DNA of 64,000 nt from Acanthochromis polyacanthus (GCF_021347895.1 NC_067120.1:22119361-22183360), one strand, 5' to 3'. Numbered from the stretch's first letter, positions 1 through 13,379 are shown. Made by a program: numbers and translations. Notes: generated by a model not told the origin, from the sequence alone.

Positions 1-526
1 GTGAAAGGTTCATTGTCTAGCTTTAAACCCCACATGTAACATGTAGAAGGTTGGGGTTATCACGTGTCTACATGTTTGAAGGAAAATGAGTCTGGAGGAA
101 AATGGTGTCGTGTATCTGTTGTTTGCAGATCATTCTGATCAGTGGTAAAAGGTTGCTGCTGTTGTTTTCAGTTCTCCAACCACCAAATTGTTGCCAGTGT
201 TGTCAAAGTCAGAAATTGTTAAAACCCTACAAATCAGGACTTCAAGCCAACTTAGGAATTTTCCTAGAAGATGAACTGCGGCCAAAAGGAGGCAAAGCTT
301 TAAAATTGAGAGCAAAAAATTCAATTAAAATCAATAAAAACATACTAGTTAATGAATGCTACACAGATGTGTAGAAAGAAATAAAATACCTCGTTAAGAT
401 AGGTTTGTGTTTTCTTTACTCTTTTGTATTACAATTTGTCTGAATGGAAACTGCAACAACTGAAGCTTTTTTCTGACACTGGAAGAGCTCGTCTACTCAG
501 TGTTGAGCTGAGGCGATCAGTTTAGT

Positions 527-829
527 CATCCATCCATCCATCCATTATTTATGCACCACTTAATCCTCTGTAGGGTCGCAGGGGGCTGGTCCCCATTCTA
601 TCACACATAGAGACAGACAAGCACACTCATTCACACCTACGGACAATTTAGAATCACCAATTAACCTCAGCATGTTTTTGGACTGTGGGAGGAAGTCGAA
701 GTACTTGGAGAAAACCCATGCATGCACAGGAAGAACATACAAACTCCACACAGAAAGAACCCAAGTCTAGCGAACAGAGGATCTATGAGCTGTGAGGCGA
801 CAGTGCTAACCATGGAGTCACCCTACAGC
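527..829 (-). repeat. tRNA-derived SINE-like repeat, reverse copy
   Basis: Begins with catc repeats (tail on this orientation). Then the shared body cacacctacggacaatttag and aaactccacacagaaag, ending ggcgacagtgctaacca (the head). Related to 58328-58680 and 14463-14660. Confidence 0.7.
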
Positions 830-1971
830 ACCAGTTCACTTATATTTCCAGAAAATAGATAAAGTCCAGATACATGATTCACTCTTTCCAATCATTTTCT
901 CAGCTTATTGTGACTAAAATAATTCTCCATTTTGGGCTGTTGGTGAGAGAAGAGAAAATGTCTCCCATGTTCAGTAACCCATGAGGTGTGATTGGCATCA
1001 CAAGGGACAATGAAATTAAACAATGAATGTTTTTTGTACCCACAATAAAAATCAACCATAGCTGCAGCCTAATAATTATCCTTATTGCCATTATGTTTGC
1101 TGTTTGTAGGCAGAACTGAAACATAAGAAACGTGCATGCTCTTGATTCTTTCTCTGCTCCAATAAGTCTTTCTGTCTCTTTCTTCACCTTCTTCGTGGAA
1201 AGTGCAACATCGGCTGTGACACATCGACCGGCCTCTCAGCAGGTCAGCATCCAGCTTCAATACAGCCACATCAGAACACGTCAATTGTTCAACGGGATAC
1301 ACTTCCTACCTTTTGTGCCCAAAGGTCACGACTATCTCTCCGCTGTGGACCACTCACATCAGAAGACAGCCAACGTGAGCACTGACATCTTTCTGCTCGA
1401 ACATTCCTCCAAAAACCAAATGTCTGCAAGGTCCTTCCGATTGTGCAGGTCTGAGGTCAGGCCACACTGTTTACTATCTGCGCAAAAGTCGGTCAAACTG
1501 GGTGTGTGTACGTCGCCGAGGCCTTGTGATTGTAGGTGACGGGCACTCATCAAACACCTGTGTGTGTTTTTTCTTCTCACCAACGCACCATATTGGACAT
1601 GAGTTAATCAATCTGTCAGTTCTGCTGCTTGACTACACACGTGATGAGTCCAGAGATGGTCTGGATTTATTGAGTGAAGGAGGGCTTTCACTCAAGGATG
1701 GGATCTATCTAGCCTGAATGCTTCAGTAGCTTTTCGTCAGGGTGGGAATATCACACCACCCACAAACTGAGGGCTGGTAAAAAAAAATTTTGGTGTGGTT
1801 GTGGAGGATGTGAAGTCAGGCAGCTAAAAATGTCTGCACATGGTTGTTTTCTGTTTAAAAAATAATTAAACTTATGTAGTGAATGTGCCGGTGTAGTACA
1901 CCAGTCTTAATTTTATGGGTGAAAATATGATTGCATGGGAAATCTAATTAGTGAACTTTTACATTTACAAG

Positions 1972-2998
1972 AGAAGCAGTCAGAGAGCGCAGTACTCTGC
2001 CAAGGCTGCTCAGTGGTATTATTTCTGATGGCTGAAATCTTGAAATTATTTGTGGCAGAAATCACGGCAACATAGAATGTGGCCATTTAATGTAGATGTA
2101 TCCACAAACAGAATGGCCTTGCACTGAGCACAGGCATGTGTTACGCACATTATGTACGGACACCTGAATCGTGTGACCTAAATATGCAGGAATGATGAGA
2201 CTCGGAAACACTTCCAAAATTTTATCAGTTGTTCCTTGTATCATTTCAGACGGATAATTCGGTTGATTTGTAGTAGGATCACAATCATATGATCGTCAGC
2301 AGGCAGCTGATGTAGTGTTCACTTGTACTCTTAGTTACAGTACCAATATCTCGCAGTGATACAGATATCTTTAACAAATCTGTGGATTCAGACTTCAAGC
2401 CGAATCACTGCCGAAATCTAATCAATTGGTTCTTGTGTCATTTCTGACCTTCCTTTAAAATTTCATCCAAATCCATTAGTCCATTTTTGAGTAATGTTGA
2501 TAACAGACAAGGACCAAGTGATTAGATTTTGGCAGCTATCCGACTTATAGTCGGGATCCATGGATTTGTTAAAAAATTTCTGTATCATTGCGAGAGAGCG
2601 GCACGGCATCACTCTAAGACTACAACTGAACACTACGTCAGCTGCCTGCTGACGATCACATGATTGTGATCCTACTACAAATCGATCACTGTGGACTTGG
2701 AATGATACAAGGAACAATTGATTAAATTGTGGGAGTGCTTCCAAGTCTCATCAATTCCTGCCACCTGCTACATATTTAGGTTAAGCGATTCGGTATCCGT
2801 ACATAACGTACACACGCATAACACACACCTGTGGTCAGCTCAAGGTCATTTTGTTTGTCAGTACATCTATATTAAATGGCCACATTCTAGGTTGCCCTGA
2901 TTTCTGCCACAATTGCTTTCGAGATTTCATCCATCGCATATGGTACAACGAATAAGTAGCCATGCCGGACTACTCTGAGTGCTCTCTGACTGCTTTTC
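1972..2998. repeat. Foldback element: imperfect palindrome of about 1 kb
   Basis: Arms of about 500 bp meet near 2480. For example the left arm at 2058 matches the inverse of 2866-2905 (tggccatttaatgtagatgt), and the ends gaagcagtcagagagcg (left) and ctctctgactgcttttc (right) are inverse. Mirror-image frames on both strands confirm the symmetry. In cpne8 intron 1. Confidence 0.8.
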
Positions 2999-3125
2999 TT
3001 GCTTTATATACAGCCTGTGTTTCACATCTGATGTGCCTGTAACCACACTCAAAATGTCCCATAATTCAAATCCATTCTAACATTAGGTCTTCACTAACAA
3101 TCGTCAGTGATTTTCAGATTGTTAA

Positions 3126-3657
3126 CCACTTGCGCTTCAGTGTTCCGCCCGCGGAACACTTTGAGATCTGCATAAGCATTTCCTTAAATGTCTGAAGCTG
3201 CAAACGCGATTATACAAACACCATACACCGATGGAAAGCTTAGATTCTCATGAATCCGCCGGTATAAACCACTTTCAGATGCGATTACTACAGCGGGTGA
3301 GAAAAACACATTTGTCCGACAAACAACGAATATCCATCCATCCGTTCTCTATACACGGCTTTAACGTACACAGCGCGACTCACATTTTCGGGTTCATTAT
3401 TACACACAGATGAAAATATTCCACAAAAAACGACCATAATCCAACCTTGGACATCCAGACGAAACAAGCCAGTAAACTATTTTGTCCAAAACATGTCTTG
3501 AAGTCGGTATATAATCCACGAATAGGTCGTTTTCAAGGAAATGCACCTCGCGATGCGCGTCCAATATTCCCTGTATTTCTCGTCATATTTTTATTTACAA
3601 ATAAAATATTAGCAATTTTTTGTACTGAAAATGGCTGGAATTGACTGCACCTTATAG
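3126..3657. mobile_element. piggyBac-like MITE (copy B), inverted relative to copy A
   Basis: About 530 bp, clearly homologous along its length to 46294-46837 in reverse orientation (shared blocks include gaaagcttagattctcatga-type sequence and tttgtccaaaacatgtcttg). TTAA at 3122-3125 on one side; the other end is degraded. A terminal palindrome is at 3139-3160. Confidence 0.8.
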
Positions 3658-5173
3658 GGCTATAGACTTTCATTTATAAATTCTGCCTGTAAACCAAGAA
3701 ACCAATATTTTTTTTATACATTTACAAAGCTCCCCCTGAGTAAGTAAAGAGTTGTTTCCCTGACTAAATGATACTGTTGCACTCCCGTAAAATGATTTTG
3801 AGGTGTAAAATCTACCAAGCTTCCCTTTAAGATCCTCCTCACTGACAGACTGTGCAAGATTCATGTTTTCAAAAGCTGACTTTACTACTTTCTGCCTCCT
3901 CCACATTGCAATCTCTCATTTCTCAAGTGTTAGTTCAGACTAAAACAAACAATAAAGCAACAGCAGTGTGTAGTCTGGCTCCCTGAGACTTCGGCCACCA
4001 ATCCAATATAAAGGAAGGTAATGGTATTCTACTTCTGCTGCTCACAGCAATGAAAATGGACTCAGCTTGCTGTACTAGGAGCAATGTCCCGGTTACTCTG
4101 GTAATGTCCCCATGAACACTTGGAGCCACTTTCTCCCAAAGAAACAGCACCTATGACAATTGCTCTGTGGCTATCCTGAGTAATAGGGACATTGTTCTGA
4201 AGAGACCTATTGCTCTTGAGTTTTCAGATGTCAGTCTGTGATGCCTGGATTCATGGCAAGTACATCGACATTCATCTCTGCTACGAGATGGAAGTGAAAT
4301 TCTTCCAAAGATACAGATACTTGAAAGCTTTTAAAAAACATTAAACCAAAATTACCTGCGAGGGATAAAAGCACCAGGTTGCCCAGCTTTACTGAACCTG
4401 GACAAAGCCAGCAAGCTACCAGCAGGGCTGTGCATTAAAATAATTGTGCTTTTAGGTTGTGAACTACAAAGCATAATATCTAATTACACACTGTGGATTG
4501 CCATTATATGCTCCTGTTAAAGCTCATTTTATCATTTGCTCCTAATCAGCATGACGAACATATGCAAGTCAAAGCTTATACATCATGTTTCCATAAAAAG
4601 AGCAGCATTTTGTACGAATATTAAGGTGAGTCATAACTGAGAAGAGCTTTTCTTTAATGATTCCATCATTTCAAAAAAACTATTTTTCCTTATTTTGGAA
4701 CAAATGTCTTCACAGGCTCTGATCTCCACATCATTAAGGTCATTACCAGGCTGACTTCTTCTGTCCAGCCATTATCAGGCTTTTATCTTGGACAGACACA
4801 AAACAGCAACAGCAGCTCGGTCTACGGCAACAGCTGGCTGATTTTCGGTCAGTGGAAATTAAATTCAGTCCAAAGTCTTTGTTCCTCTCTTCATTAATGT
4901 CTCTAGCCAGGTCCAAAACTCGATTTTTCTGTAGAAGAATATTGAACTCTTTAGCATTCAAGATTTGAAAGCAGCCATTCAACAACTATGAATGACTAAA
5001 AGGTTAGAAGCTGTATATCTGCTGTGTGCACACTATTATCACCAGATAAGGAACGGCTGCTGCTGCTCTTGTAGCTGTGGTAATAGTTTACACTGTTTGA
5101 ATCATAAGACTTTTCACTTTCCAAAAATACATAATTGGGGCCAGTGGCATTAAAATCACTAATACTTCATATA

Positions 5174-5541
5174 CACTGCCGTTCAAAAGTTTGAGGTCAC
5201 TTAGAAATGTCCTTATTTTTAAAAGAAGAACACTTTTTTCAATGAAGATAACATCAAATTAATCAGAAATACAGTCTAAACATCGCTGATGTTCTAAATG
5301 ACTATTCTAGCTGTAAACGGCTGATTTTTAATAGAGTATCTCCATCGGGGTACAGAGGAACATTTCCAGCAACCATCACTCCTGTGTTCTAATGCTACAT
5401 TGTGTTAGCTAATGGTGCTGAAAGGCTCATTGATAATTAGAAAATCCTTGTAATTGCTTATGTTAGAACATGGACAAAAGTGTGAGTTTTCATGGAAAAC
5501 ATGAAACTGTCTGGGTGACCCCAAACTTTTGAACAGCAGTG
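5174..5541. mobile_element. Tc1-like MITE
   Basis: 368 bp with inverted ends cactgccgttcaaaagttt and aaacttttgaacagcagtg (about 26 bp, few mismatches), TA on the left. No coding capacity. In cpne8 intron 1. Confidence 0.8.
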
Positions 5542-7530
5542 TGATCCAAAATCAGCTCCTAATCCTATACCTGAATGACTGTGACTACATTAAATACAAT
5601 ATTTTGACTTAAATAGATGGACATTTATCACAAAATATATTACACTGTAGTCTGATATTATTGCAGATGTTTGGGGACTGATGGCTGCTTTCAAAATCAT
5701 TTTGCTAATTGACTGATATTCTCTCATTCCAGCCTCTCAAATGAACTTAAAGACAAACTCTCAGCAACTCTGGGCTCCAAAAATATTCACATAACCAAAA
5801 TCCTACACATTTTGGTGTAATAACGCACAGACTTTACACAGGTGGGAACCAAATTTAGGGGGAAAAAAAACTTAACAACTGCAGAGAAACAGAACGGATG
5901 CAGAAGATTCAACAGAGGTAAAGCTTCAAGTACACTGTAAAAAAATAAATCAATTTAACATATATTTTTTAATCTCAATTATAATAATTCTTCAGTCTTC
6001 AAAATGGTAAACAAATAGCCATCATAGTTGCACAAATGTAATCAATTCAACTCAGTGTTATTTCACTGAACAACGGCAAAAATGAGAAACTTTAAGTCTC
6101 AGTTTTTAAGCCAACATTGCGGAGAAGTTTTTAAATGTGCTCAGGAAGAAATGAAAATCTAAACAGTTAAAATGGAAAATGATCACAAGCTACTAAACAC
6201 ACCTTCCATCCTGACAAATGTTTTCTGTAATAAAAATGAAGCAAATCCTCACACAGTGCTTGGCTTTTGTTCTGCAAAGATGGTTTTAACAATTTATGGA
6301 TTACGTAAATTTTCTGCCGCTAATTGAATTCTATTGTATTTTTAGGATTATGTAATGTAAATCATATGCTTTTTGGGAGATTTTTTGGACATGTTGGTCT
6401 CTACCAACATTATCACAACAGCCAAAGAGTAAAAATCTTTAGAAAGAATAAAAAGCATCACTGGAGCAGAGAATTTTGAGACTTCTATTACACAGAACAT
6501 TGATCTATTGATCAGGTCAATCAACTGAAAATTAATTAGCAGCAATTTTGCTAATTGAATAATTGTTTTTTTTTTTCAAGAAAAAATTGCCAAACTCTCC
6601 TTTGCTCCAGATTGTAAGTAATAAGGGTTTGATGTGATTGAAAATGTAGGATCTTGACTTGCTTTCAAAGGGTCCAAAATTCAATTTAAAGATGTCACCT
6701 TGTGCACTAGAAAATTGGGATGCATGTTCCCAAATTTCTGGCCTTTTATTGACCAAACAATTGAGCTCAATTGAGAAATTAATTCGCAATCCAAACCTTG
6801 GCAGGCGCCCTGCTCTTCTGGCAGCTTGTTGTGGATCAACAGCTCACACAGAGGAGATCCAAGGAGAGAAGGCTGTTTTCTCCACTGAGCACATTTGGGT
6901 AGAAAATGAGCACATCATCAGTCATATAAACACATTTAAGAAGCGTGAGACCCGAGAAAACTGAGTGGATGTAGTGAAACTGTGCCCTGAGCAGCCTGTG
7001 CATCCTTCATCCATGCCTCCTGCAGGAAATCCTCAGACACAGTCATAACTAAGGGGAATTAACACTGTGATCAGTGGCCATTTACTGTGCTGTAAACACA
7101 CATTCCCACAGTCCTGCATGTGGCAGCTGTATCAAAGAGACTGACAGCAGAGTAAATACATGTCAGCTCAGACCTCCATCTGGCGCTCATCCAAAGGCGA
7201 AGTGCGACCAACAGAATACAGCTGGATTTCCCTTTCCTTCCTCGGGGAAAGCTGCTGTATAACCATTTAACTTCCACTACTGTGATGCAAAAACAAAACT
7301 GCTTTTTAAAAAGACGCATTATAAAGTTGAAACCCATCATGGGAAACTGTACTTTGCAATAAAAAAATACGAGCGCAAAGACTTTCTGGTGCGTTTTCTC
7401 TCCACTATCCAGCCTGCACACAGTGACCCTCAGTTAGCCACTGTCAGCTTTCAAATACTACAGGTCTTTACACATATAGAACACATCTCCTGCATGTCGG
7501 TGTGCTGAAACAGCAGTAGTTTGCACTCAC

Positions 7531-7613
7531 CTGCAAGAAACCGTGAGTTCAACTTTGGTGGCAGGTATCGCAGCGGTGAAGGGGTCCGCGTCCCCGATAA
7601 ACGCCATATTCAT
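7531..7613 (-). CDS. cpne8: cpne8 exon 1 (copine-8 N-terminus, start of first C2 domain)
   Basis: Copines are Ca2+-dependent phospholipid-binding proteins with two C2 domains and a vWA-like domain. This exon reads MNMAFIGDADPFTAAIPATK then VELTVSCR and ends in a strong donor (AG|GTGAGT at 7525-7530). IPAT(K/R)VE-(V/T)-SCR is the copine N-terminal C2 start. AAIPAT fits copine-8, and the neighbour kif21a in the same orientation matches human 12q12. A second in-frame ATG at 7605-7607 could also be the start. The next exon (expected to begin NLLDRDTFSKSDP) was not found in 1-7530, so intron 1 is longer than that. Copine-5 or -9 cannot be fully excluded from 28 residues. Confidence 0.85.
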
Positions 7614-7857
7614 CGAGCTACTGCTTGGTCGATCACAAACCGCCCCCTATCCAGCGCCTTAGCGGCGGCATGAGAGGAACCGAGACAAGAGGGAAAAGGA
7701 GGGATAAACGGAAAGCCTTGCAACGAAGCGTCAACGAGCCGTTTGTTTCCGTGAAGCACCGGAGAGGCGAAGAAGGACGCGGAGCTGCAGCGCGCAGGAG
7801 TCGCGTCTCTGTGCGCCTCCGTGCTCCGGAGGAGAGAGGACGGCGTGGAGGGGCGGG

Positions 7858-7858
<1 letters not shown>
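7540..7858 (-). promoter_or_regulatory. cpne8: CpG-rich promoter and 5' UTR of cpne8
   Basis: A sharp local rise in GC and CpG (runs such as cgcggagctgcagcgcgcag) covers exon 1 and about 250 bp upstream, in an otherwise AT-rich region. This is the pattern of a vertebrate CpG-island promoter. No TATA box seen. Transcription start not determined. Confidence 0.6.

Positions 7859-7943
<85 letters not shown>
7859..7943. repeat. (AC)n microsatellite, about 42 units
   Basis: Uninterrupted AC dinucleotide run of 85 bp, immediately upstream of the cpne8 CpG island. Open frames through it (poly Cys-Val or Thr-His) are artefacts. Confidence 0.98.
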
Positions 7944-7945
<2 letters not shown>

Positions 7946-8280
7946 CTTTCTCTTAGGATTGACATTAGGGCCAGGTTTAGTTCAGGTTCAGGTTTGAAAA
8001 TTAGGGTCGACATGGGAAAAAATGATGTGTTATACCGTTAAATACTGTGAAGGACTGGTGCCTGAAATTACGAGTTATTAGCAGCTGGAAAAATACAATT
8101 GATTCAGACGATTAATTGTGAAGGAAAAAATACTCTCTTTCCTTCTACTAAAGAAATTTCTTGCAGCTGTTAGCTGAAGACATCATGCAGGTCGCAACTG
8201 TCAGCTGCAGCCACCTTAGAACCTGTAGGTCCCATAGGTCACCTCAAATGATCCTACCGGTTATTATTACCTTTGAAACC

Positions 8281-8960
8281 TCCTCCTGTTTTTTTTGTTT
8301 TGTTTTGTTTTGTTCTTTAATGTTACTTAGCTTTTATTTAACCAGGTTAGTCCCGCTGAGATCAAACATCCCCTTTACATCAGAGACCTGGCCAAGAGTG
8401 CAGCAGCATAGTCACATTAAAAACAAGTAACAACCGATAAAATTAACAACATTAAAACTTGCTCACATAGAACACTTGCACACAGACAAAGCAGACTGTA
8501 ATGATTTCACCACAACTTTAAACTCACTCAGTGTAACGAGGGCTTGAAGTTGAAGTTGAGATTGGTGCAGCATTAGGTCCAGAAAACCAAAACGCCTTCA
8601 TGCCCAGTTCAGATTGTACTTTGTGGATGACAAATTGCAGGGTATCCATAAATATTTACTTCTCCTGAGCAAAGGCTGTGAGCACATTCAGGCCTTCTCT
8701 CTGCTAATATGTACATGAGAGAGATGACTGCTGGAGGACTCCCTGACCTGGTCAAGATTAGATATTGTTTAGTCTCGTGTGCCCGACCAGAGAAGTTGTC
8801 CCCATAAGTTGTAGTCTACATCTGGAATTCCTCCACAGCCCAATATGTACCCAGAGATCGAAGAGAATCCTCAGAACTGATGCTGGCAATGCTCATGTGA
8901 ATGTACTGCTTTGCTGTATCACCTCTCCTGAATTCAGTAAAACGTTATTGTCGACCATCT
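8281..8960. repeat. Interspersed-repeat-like sequence, class uncertain
   Basis: cttttatttaaccaggttag...gagacctggccaagagtgca is a phrase I recognise as recurrent in fish genomes. The following 500 bp are non-coding and probably belong to the same element. Class not determined. Confidence 0.4.
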
Positions 8961-9540
8961 GAGTCTCCAGAGTGTGTCTGTGTCTGAATCCTCATCCTCT
9001 CTCGACATCGCTGAAATTCCACGACATTAAAGATGTCCAGGCCTCATCACAACACAAACTCACAGGTTTCACACAGGAAGCCATCAGTTTCTCTTTGGGA
9101 ATAGTTATAATATTTAAAGAAAGGGACACATCCCCGATATTCAAATATGTTCAAAATGCCCCGGTTTCCAATAAACTGACATAAAAATATACATAACAGA
9201 CATGTAGCTCAGCTATGACATGGAACCATACATCTCCATCTGACTAGATCAGGAGTAAATGTAATTATTATAACGAATAAACTAATCAAAGTGCAATTAT
9301 TATTGCTATTACATTCTAATAGTACAATGGTTATAGAGAGATACTTAAAAAATCTGGAATATATGGGGCAATTCAGAAACACTAAAATGGCAGTTTTGTG
9401 AAACCTCCAAACCGCCAATCATGTGCTCTGTAACTGGGAAACATCCAGCCAATCAGGGCTGACTTGAAAGCCGTGGGGTAAACACCTTTCAAACCTTATT
9501 TTAAAGCAAAGTCAGCAACCGTTTCTTTTTGTCACTTTGT

Positions 9541-9945
9541 TACTCTGCCAAGGAAAGCAGCAGAGTTATGTGACGATCAGCGTACGTTTGTCCGTCTGTT
9601 TGTCTGTCTGTCTGTTCCCAACATTACTCAAAAATGGACCGATTTGGATGAAAATTTCGGGAACAATACAAGGACCAATCGATTAGATTTTGGCAGTGAT
9701 GTGGTTTATTGTCTGAATCCACAGATGTGTTAAAGATTTCTGTATCACTGCAAGATAGCGGCACGGCGTCACTGTAACTATGACAACAAGTGAACACTAC
9801 GTCAGCTGCCTGTTGACGATCACATGATTGCGATCCTACTACAAATCGACCACGGCGGACTTTTCGGGACTTATCTGTTGGAAATCATACAACGACTGAG
9901 CAGCCTTGTTGAATACTGCACTGTCTGAGTGCTTTTCTTGTTTAT
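9541..9945 (+). repeat. Single-arm copy of the foldback repeat
   Basis: Shares tactctgccaagg at the start, gattagattttggcag, aacactacgtcagctgcctg and cacatgattgcgatcctact with the arms of 1972-2998. Only one arm here. Confidence 0.7.
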
Positions 9946-11420
9946 GTTATTTTTCCATAACAAACAAACAAACGTAGTGACATATAGGCAGAATAATAGC
10001 CGTCACAATATAATACAATAAAAGCCAAGCCAAGGTTCTAAACATCCAAGATTGTCGGTTTAAAACATTGATTCTTCAGGTCTTTCTTGAGTAAGAGTCT
10101 TCCATGGAATACCTTTTACATTTTTGGGTTGCATGTCTCAGTCGTTCCATAATGTATATATTCTGAATTATTTCTATCCATTCTGTTGCGCAGTTAAAGA
10201 ATAATTGGGTTTGGGTTGAAGAAAATTTCGGAAAATGAACTTTAAAGAGTCCTGTGGAAGAGATAAACCCCCCAAAAGACGCTGAAAAAAGTTCAATAAC
10301 TTTGATAAAACAACCATTCAATAAAATTTGCTTTGAATGCATTTTAAATCCCATTTAAGACTCCATGGAGCACAGACTTCCCACTTTTTGTTCCGTACAA
10401 TGGTAATTCAGCAGGATATGAGGGGTGAAGATGCTGTGTTATTTTAATTAAATTATCTTTTGTCCCAGTAGTAGTCTGACAATTGTTAGTTTAAAATGAG
10501 CTATGTTGTTATTTAACTGCTGTGTGCGCTAATGTTATGAGCTCTTCTAATCAAGCGAGTAACACTGAATTATCCAAAAACTAATTCTGAAACCATGCTT
10601 TTAAAGCCAGAGCTGCAACTGGGATGAAAAATGGCAACGAAAAAAGAGAGTTGGTGGTCTTTCTGTGAAAGCATTAGGGATTGTTCATAAGACAGCTAGC
10701 GGAGTTATCACTGCGGGTGGGATAAAATGTAATTAGCAGTGTTTGGAGTTGAAATGAAAGCAATGAAACTAACAGTGTGACTTAAATACTTTAATAAGTT
10801 GAGGCACAATTTAAGCTTTGAAATGATTTAAAACGTGCAGTGTCTCCAAATGAGAGTGAAAACACCTACAGCTGACAGGTAATCAGCCAAACACAAAGCA
10901 AAAGTAATTATGGACTAATCAGGCCACGCACAGATTAGTATTCTTTGTGCTTTCAAATTGTACAACACATTCTCTTCTCCGCCTACATGGAGCGAGCTGC
11001 TTCATTCAGCTACTGTCTAGTTAGAAATGGCTCAGCTGATAACATTGTGATTGGACAGTAGTGATAAGTGTCACACTGAAGCCAAGTGACAAAAACCACC
11101 TGAGCAAAACAAACTCAATTAACCAGCCCGGCATGAACCTTGAGAGCTAAAAATGGGAATATGTGTGTCAACTCCACTTAGTCTGAAGGAACAGACAGAA
11201 AGCTCATCCAGCAGGTCAAACACCTGCTTGATTTCTCAAATAAAGAGTCCTGTGTTTTGGTGGTATGCATGTTCACTGCAGAAAAATTATCTTAAGATCT
11301 TTTTACTTTCTTTTTTTGCAAAAATGCGAATTAGGCTCTTTTCTGTTAAATACTTTGGAGTGAATAAATTCAGCTGTGTAGTGTCATCAGAAGGTGGAGG
11401 TATGTGCTACAGTATGCATG

Positions 11421-12462
11421 CACTGCAAAAACTCAAAATCTTACCAAGTCTGTTTGTCTCATTTTTAGTCAAAATGTCTCATCCTACTTGATTTAAGATA
11501 CATTCACTTAACAAGTGACATTTCAGCAAGATGGAGGGACTTATTTTAAGACAATGCATCTTAAATATCTTGTTAAGACAAACAATCTTGAAATTATCTT
11601 GCTTTGAGTTGAATTGTACAAGAAAACCCAAAATAAGTGTCATCATGTGGGTCAAATTGACCTGTTTTAAAATATGAAAATGTGAGGAAAATAAAAAAAT
11701 TGACAGTCAAACTTCTGATGTCCACATTTTCAACATATTTGGGAAATCTTTGAACATTTTTTGGTGGTAAAAAAAATGCTAAAAATTATTCTTAAGAACA
11801 TTAACAAAAAAAAATTCAACCAAAATCCAGTGAATTTCGCTGGATTTTGGTTGATTTTTTTGCAAATGTTCTTAAAGAAAACATTAGAAGTTTTACTGAT
11901 ATATATGTAATCACTGATATTTTTAGGATTTTTTTGGAAGATTTTTACTCATTTTTTGAAAATTTTTACAAGAACTTTCTTGCCAAATTTGGGGAATTTT
12001 TTTTAAATGAAATTTTTAAGGAATTTTTGGAATTTTCTTCCTGAAAGTTTTGCAAATTTTCAGAAATTTGGGGAATTTCGTTGCAGATTTTTTGGATTTT
12101 TTTTTCACACAAGGAAACAATGTTTTTTGGTGCCTGTAAATGAAGACAACAGTAGGGTTAAGACATTTCACATTAGGAGGTTACATGAAAGCAAAAATCT
12201 ATTTTTGAGTGAAAAACTGCTTCTTCTTTTTTTCGCATGTCGGATTTATTTTAAGACACCTAAGCTTGACAATCCTAGTAAAATATAGCTTAAAATAAGT
12301 TTTCCCAGCTAATTTTAAGATCTCAAGATTCGAAATATCATATCTTATTTCAAGAAATATTACCAAGCCATTTCTTACTTGTTCTATTGGCAGATTTTTT
12401 CACTTATTTCAAAGTAAAAGTTCCCTTTTTGTCTTGTTTTGGGAGGGGCATTTTTTCCAGTG
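11421..12462. mobile_element. Composite MITE: cactgcaaaaa-ended element with a nested insert
   Basis: Outer ends cactgcaaaaactc and ttttttccagtg; outer body rich in acttattttaag / taagtg motifs on both sides. Between about 11640 and 12160 lies different sequence containing gggtcaaattgacc and ending agggttaa, as in piggyBac-like MITEs, plus a T-rich block. Boundaries approximate. Confidence 0.5.
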
Positions 12463-12723
12463 TGGCTATAATACACAGAGGAGGCTATAAACAGACCAGT
12501 TGCTGTCCAACTGTTAAAATCCTCCACAAAGAAAAAACAAACAAAAATATGTCCATGTACGAGAGAAAAAATGGAAAGAAGTCTTCAGTAAATGCTTTCA
12601 ATTGGGAACACTGTAACTATTTTTACATGTCATCTGGTGTTGAATATGTTTTTTCACGCTGTCTGAAGATGAAGACAATCAGTCATATGACTTAGAGTGT
12701 ATCTTACACCTGCATTCTTTCTA

Positions 12724-13010
12724 ATGACCAGCAGGCGGCGACTTCTCTAGGAGCAAAAAGAAGTCAGATTGTATAGACGTCTATGAGAAAATGACCCTAC
12801 TTCTGTCTTGATGTGTTATCTAAGTGAACATTTTTCTACTGACTTTGTGGCTTCAATCACTAGTTTCAAGTCTCATTCAGTACAGCATGATGCTCATTGT
12901 GTAAATGATGGTCCTATTTGGAGAAAAATAGATGCTACAGCAAGATATATCACAATGTGTAGTCGCCTTTAGATGTCAGTCATCCATCTCTCATATGTTT
13001 GGTTTAAAAA
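12724..13010. repeat. Dispersed repeat fragment, class uncertain
   Basis: gaccagcaggcggcgacttc and agtctatgagaaaatgacccta-like phrases are recurrent in fish genomes. Non-coding. Confidence 0.4.
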
Positions 13011-13379
13011 GAACATGAGGGCGATGGTCAAATGCCAAACTGGAAGCTTCAACACAGCAGTCCACAAGTCAGTGATGCCATAAATCACTGCATCTATCTT
13101 TCATTATCTATCTTTTACACTGATTAAATTCCAAATGAACCATTTTCCTTATCAAATATAGGTTGATGCAAATAATCAACAACATTAATAACATTTTATC
13201 ACAATGGTAGTGTCATCTAAATCGCCCAGTTGTACTACTCCACTACTTTTTTGGGCTGAAATGGACCCACAGACGGACACTTCCTTCCCTAGAGTCACGC
13301 TGCTAACATGGCTGAGAAGCAAACAGGGGGAAGTCTGAAAATAACGAATATAAATGTAGTTTTCCCTCCCTTGTTTTTC

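Larger units (their letters stand above)
1..7530 (-). other. cpne8: cpne8 intron 1 (part)
   Basis: Outside the repeats listed separately (527-829, 1972-2998, 3126-3657, 5174-5541) I see no coding or RNA gene here. 830-1970, 3660-5170 and 5545-7530 are AT-rich sequence without splice-supported exons. Confidence 0.6.

Noticed and set aside
1132..1539. 135-aa plus-strand frame in cpne8 intron 1
   Set aside because: No recognisable domain, no splice-site support, composition like its surroundings.
3231..3413. Frame starting MESLDSHESAGINHFQMRL, with a homologue at 46515-46823
   Set aside because: The similarity reflects two copies of one MITE; length, ends and frame differ and nothing suggests translation.
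7610..8041. Long frames through the AC repeat and antisense to the cpne8 CpG island (poly Cys-Val and Thr-His; a 138-aa plus-strand frame)
   Set aside because: Driven by the dinucleotide repeat and GC-rich stop-poor sequence; no family similarity or splice context.
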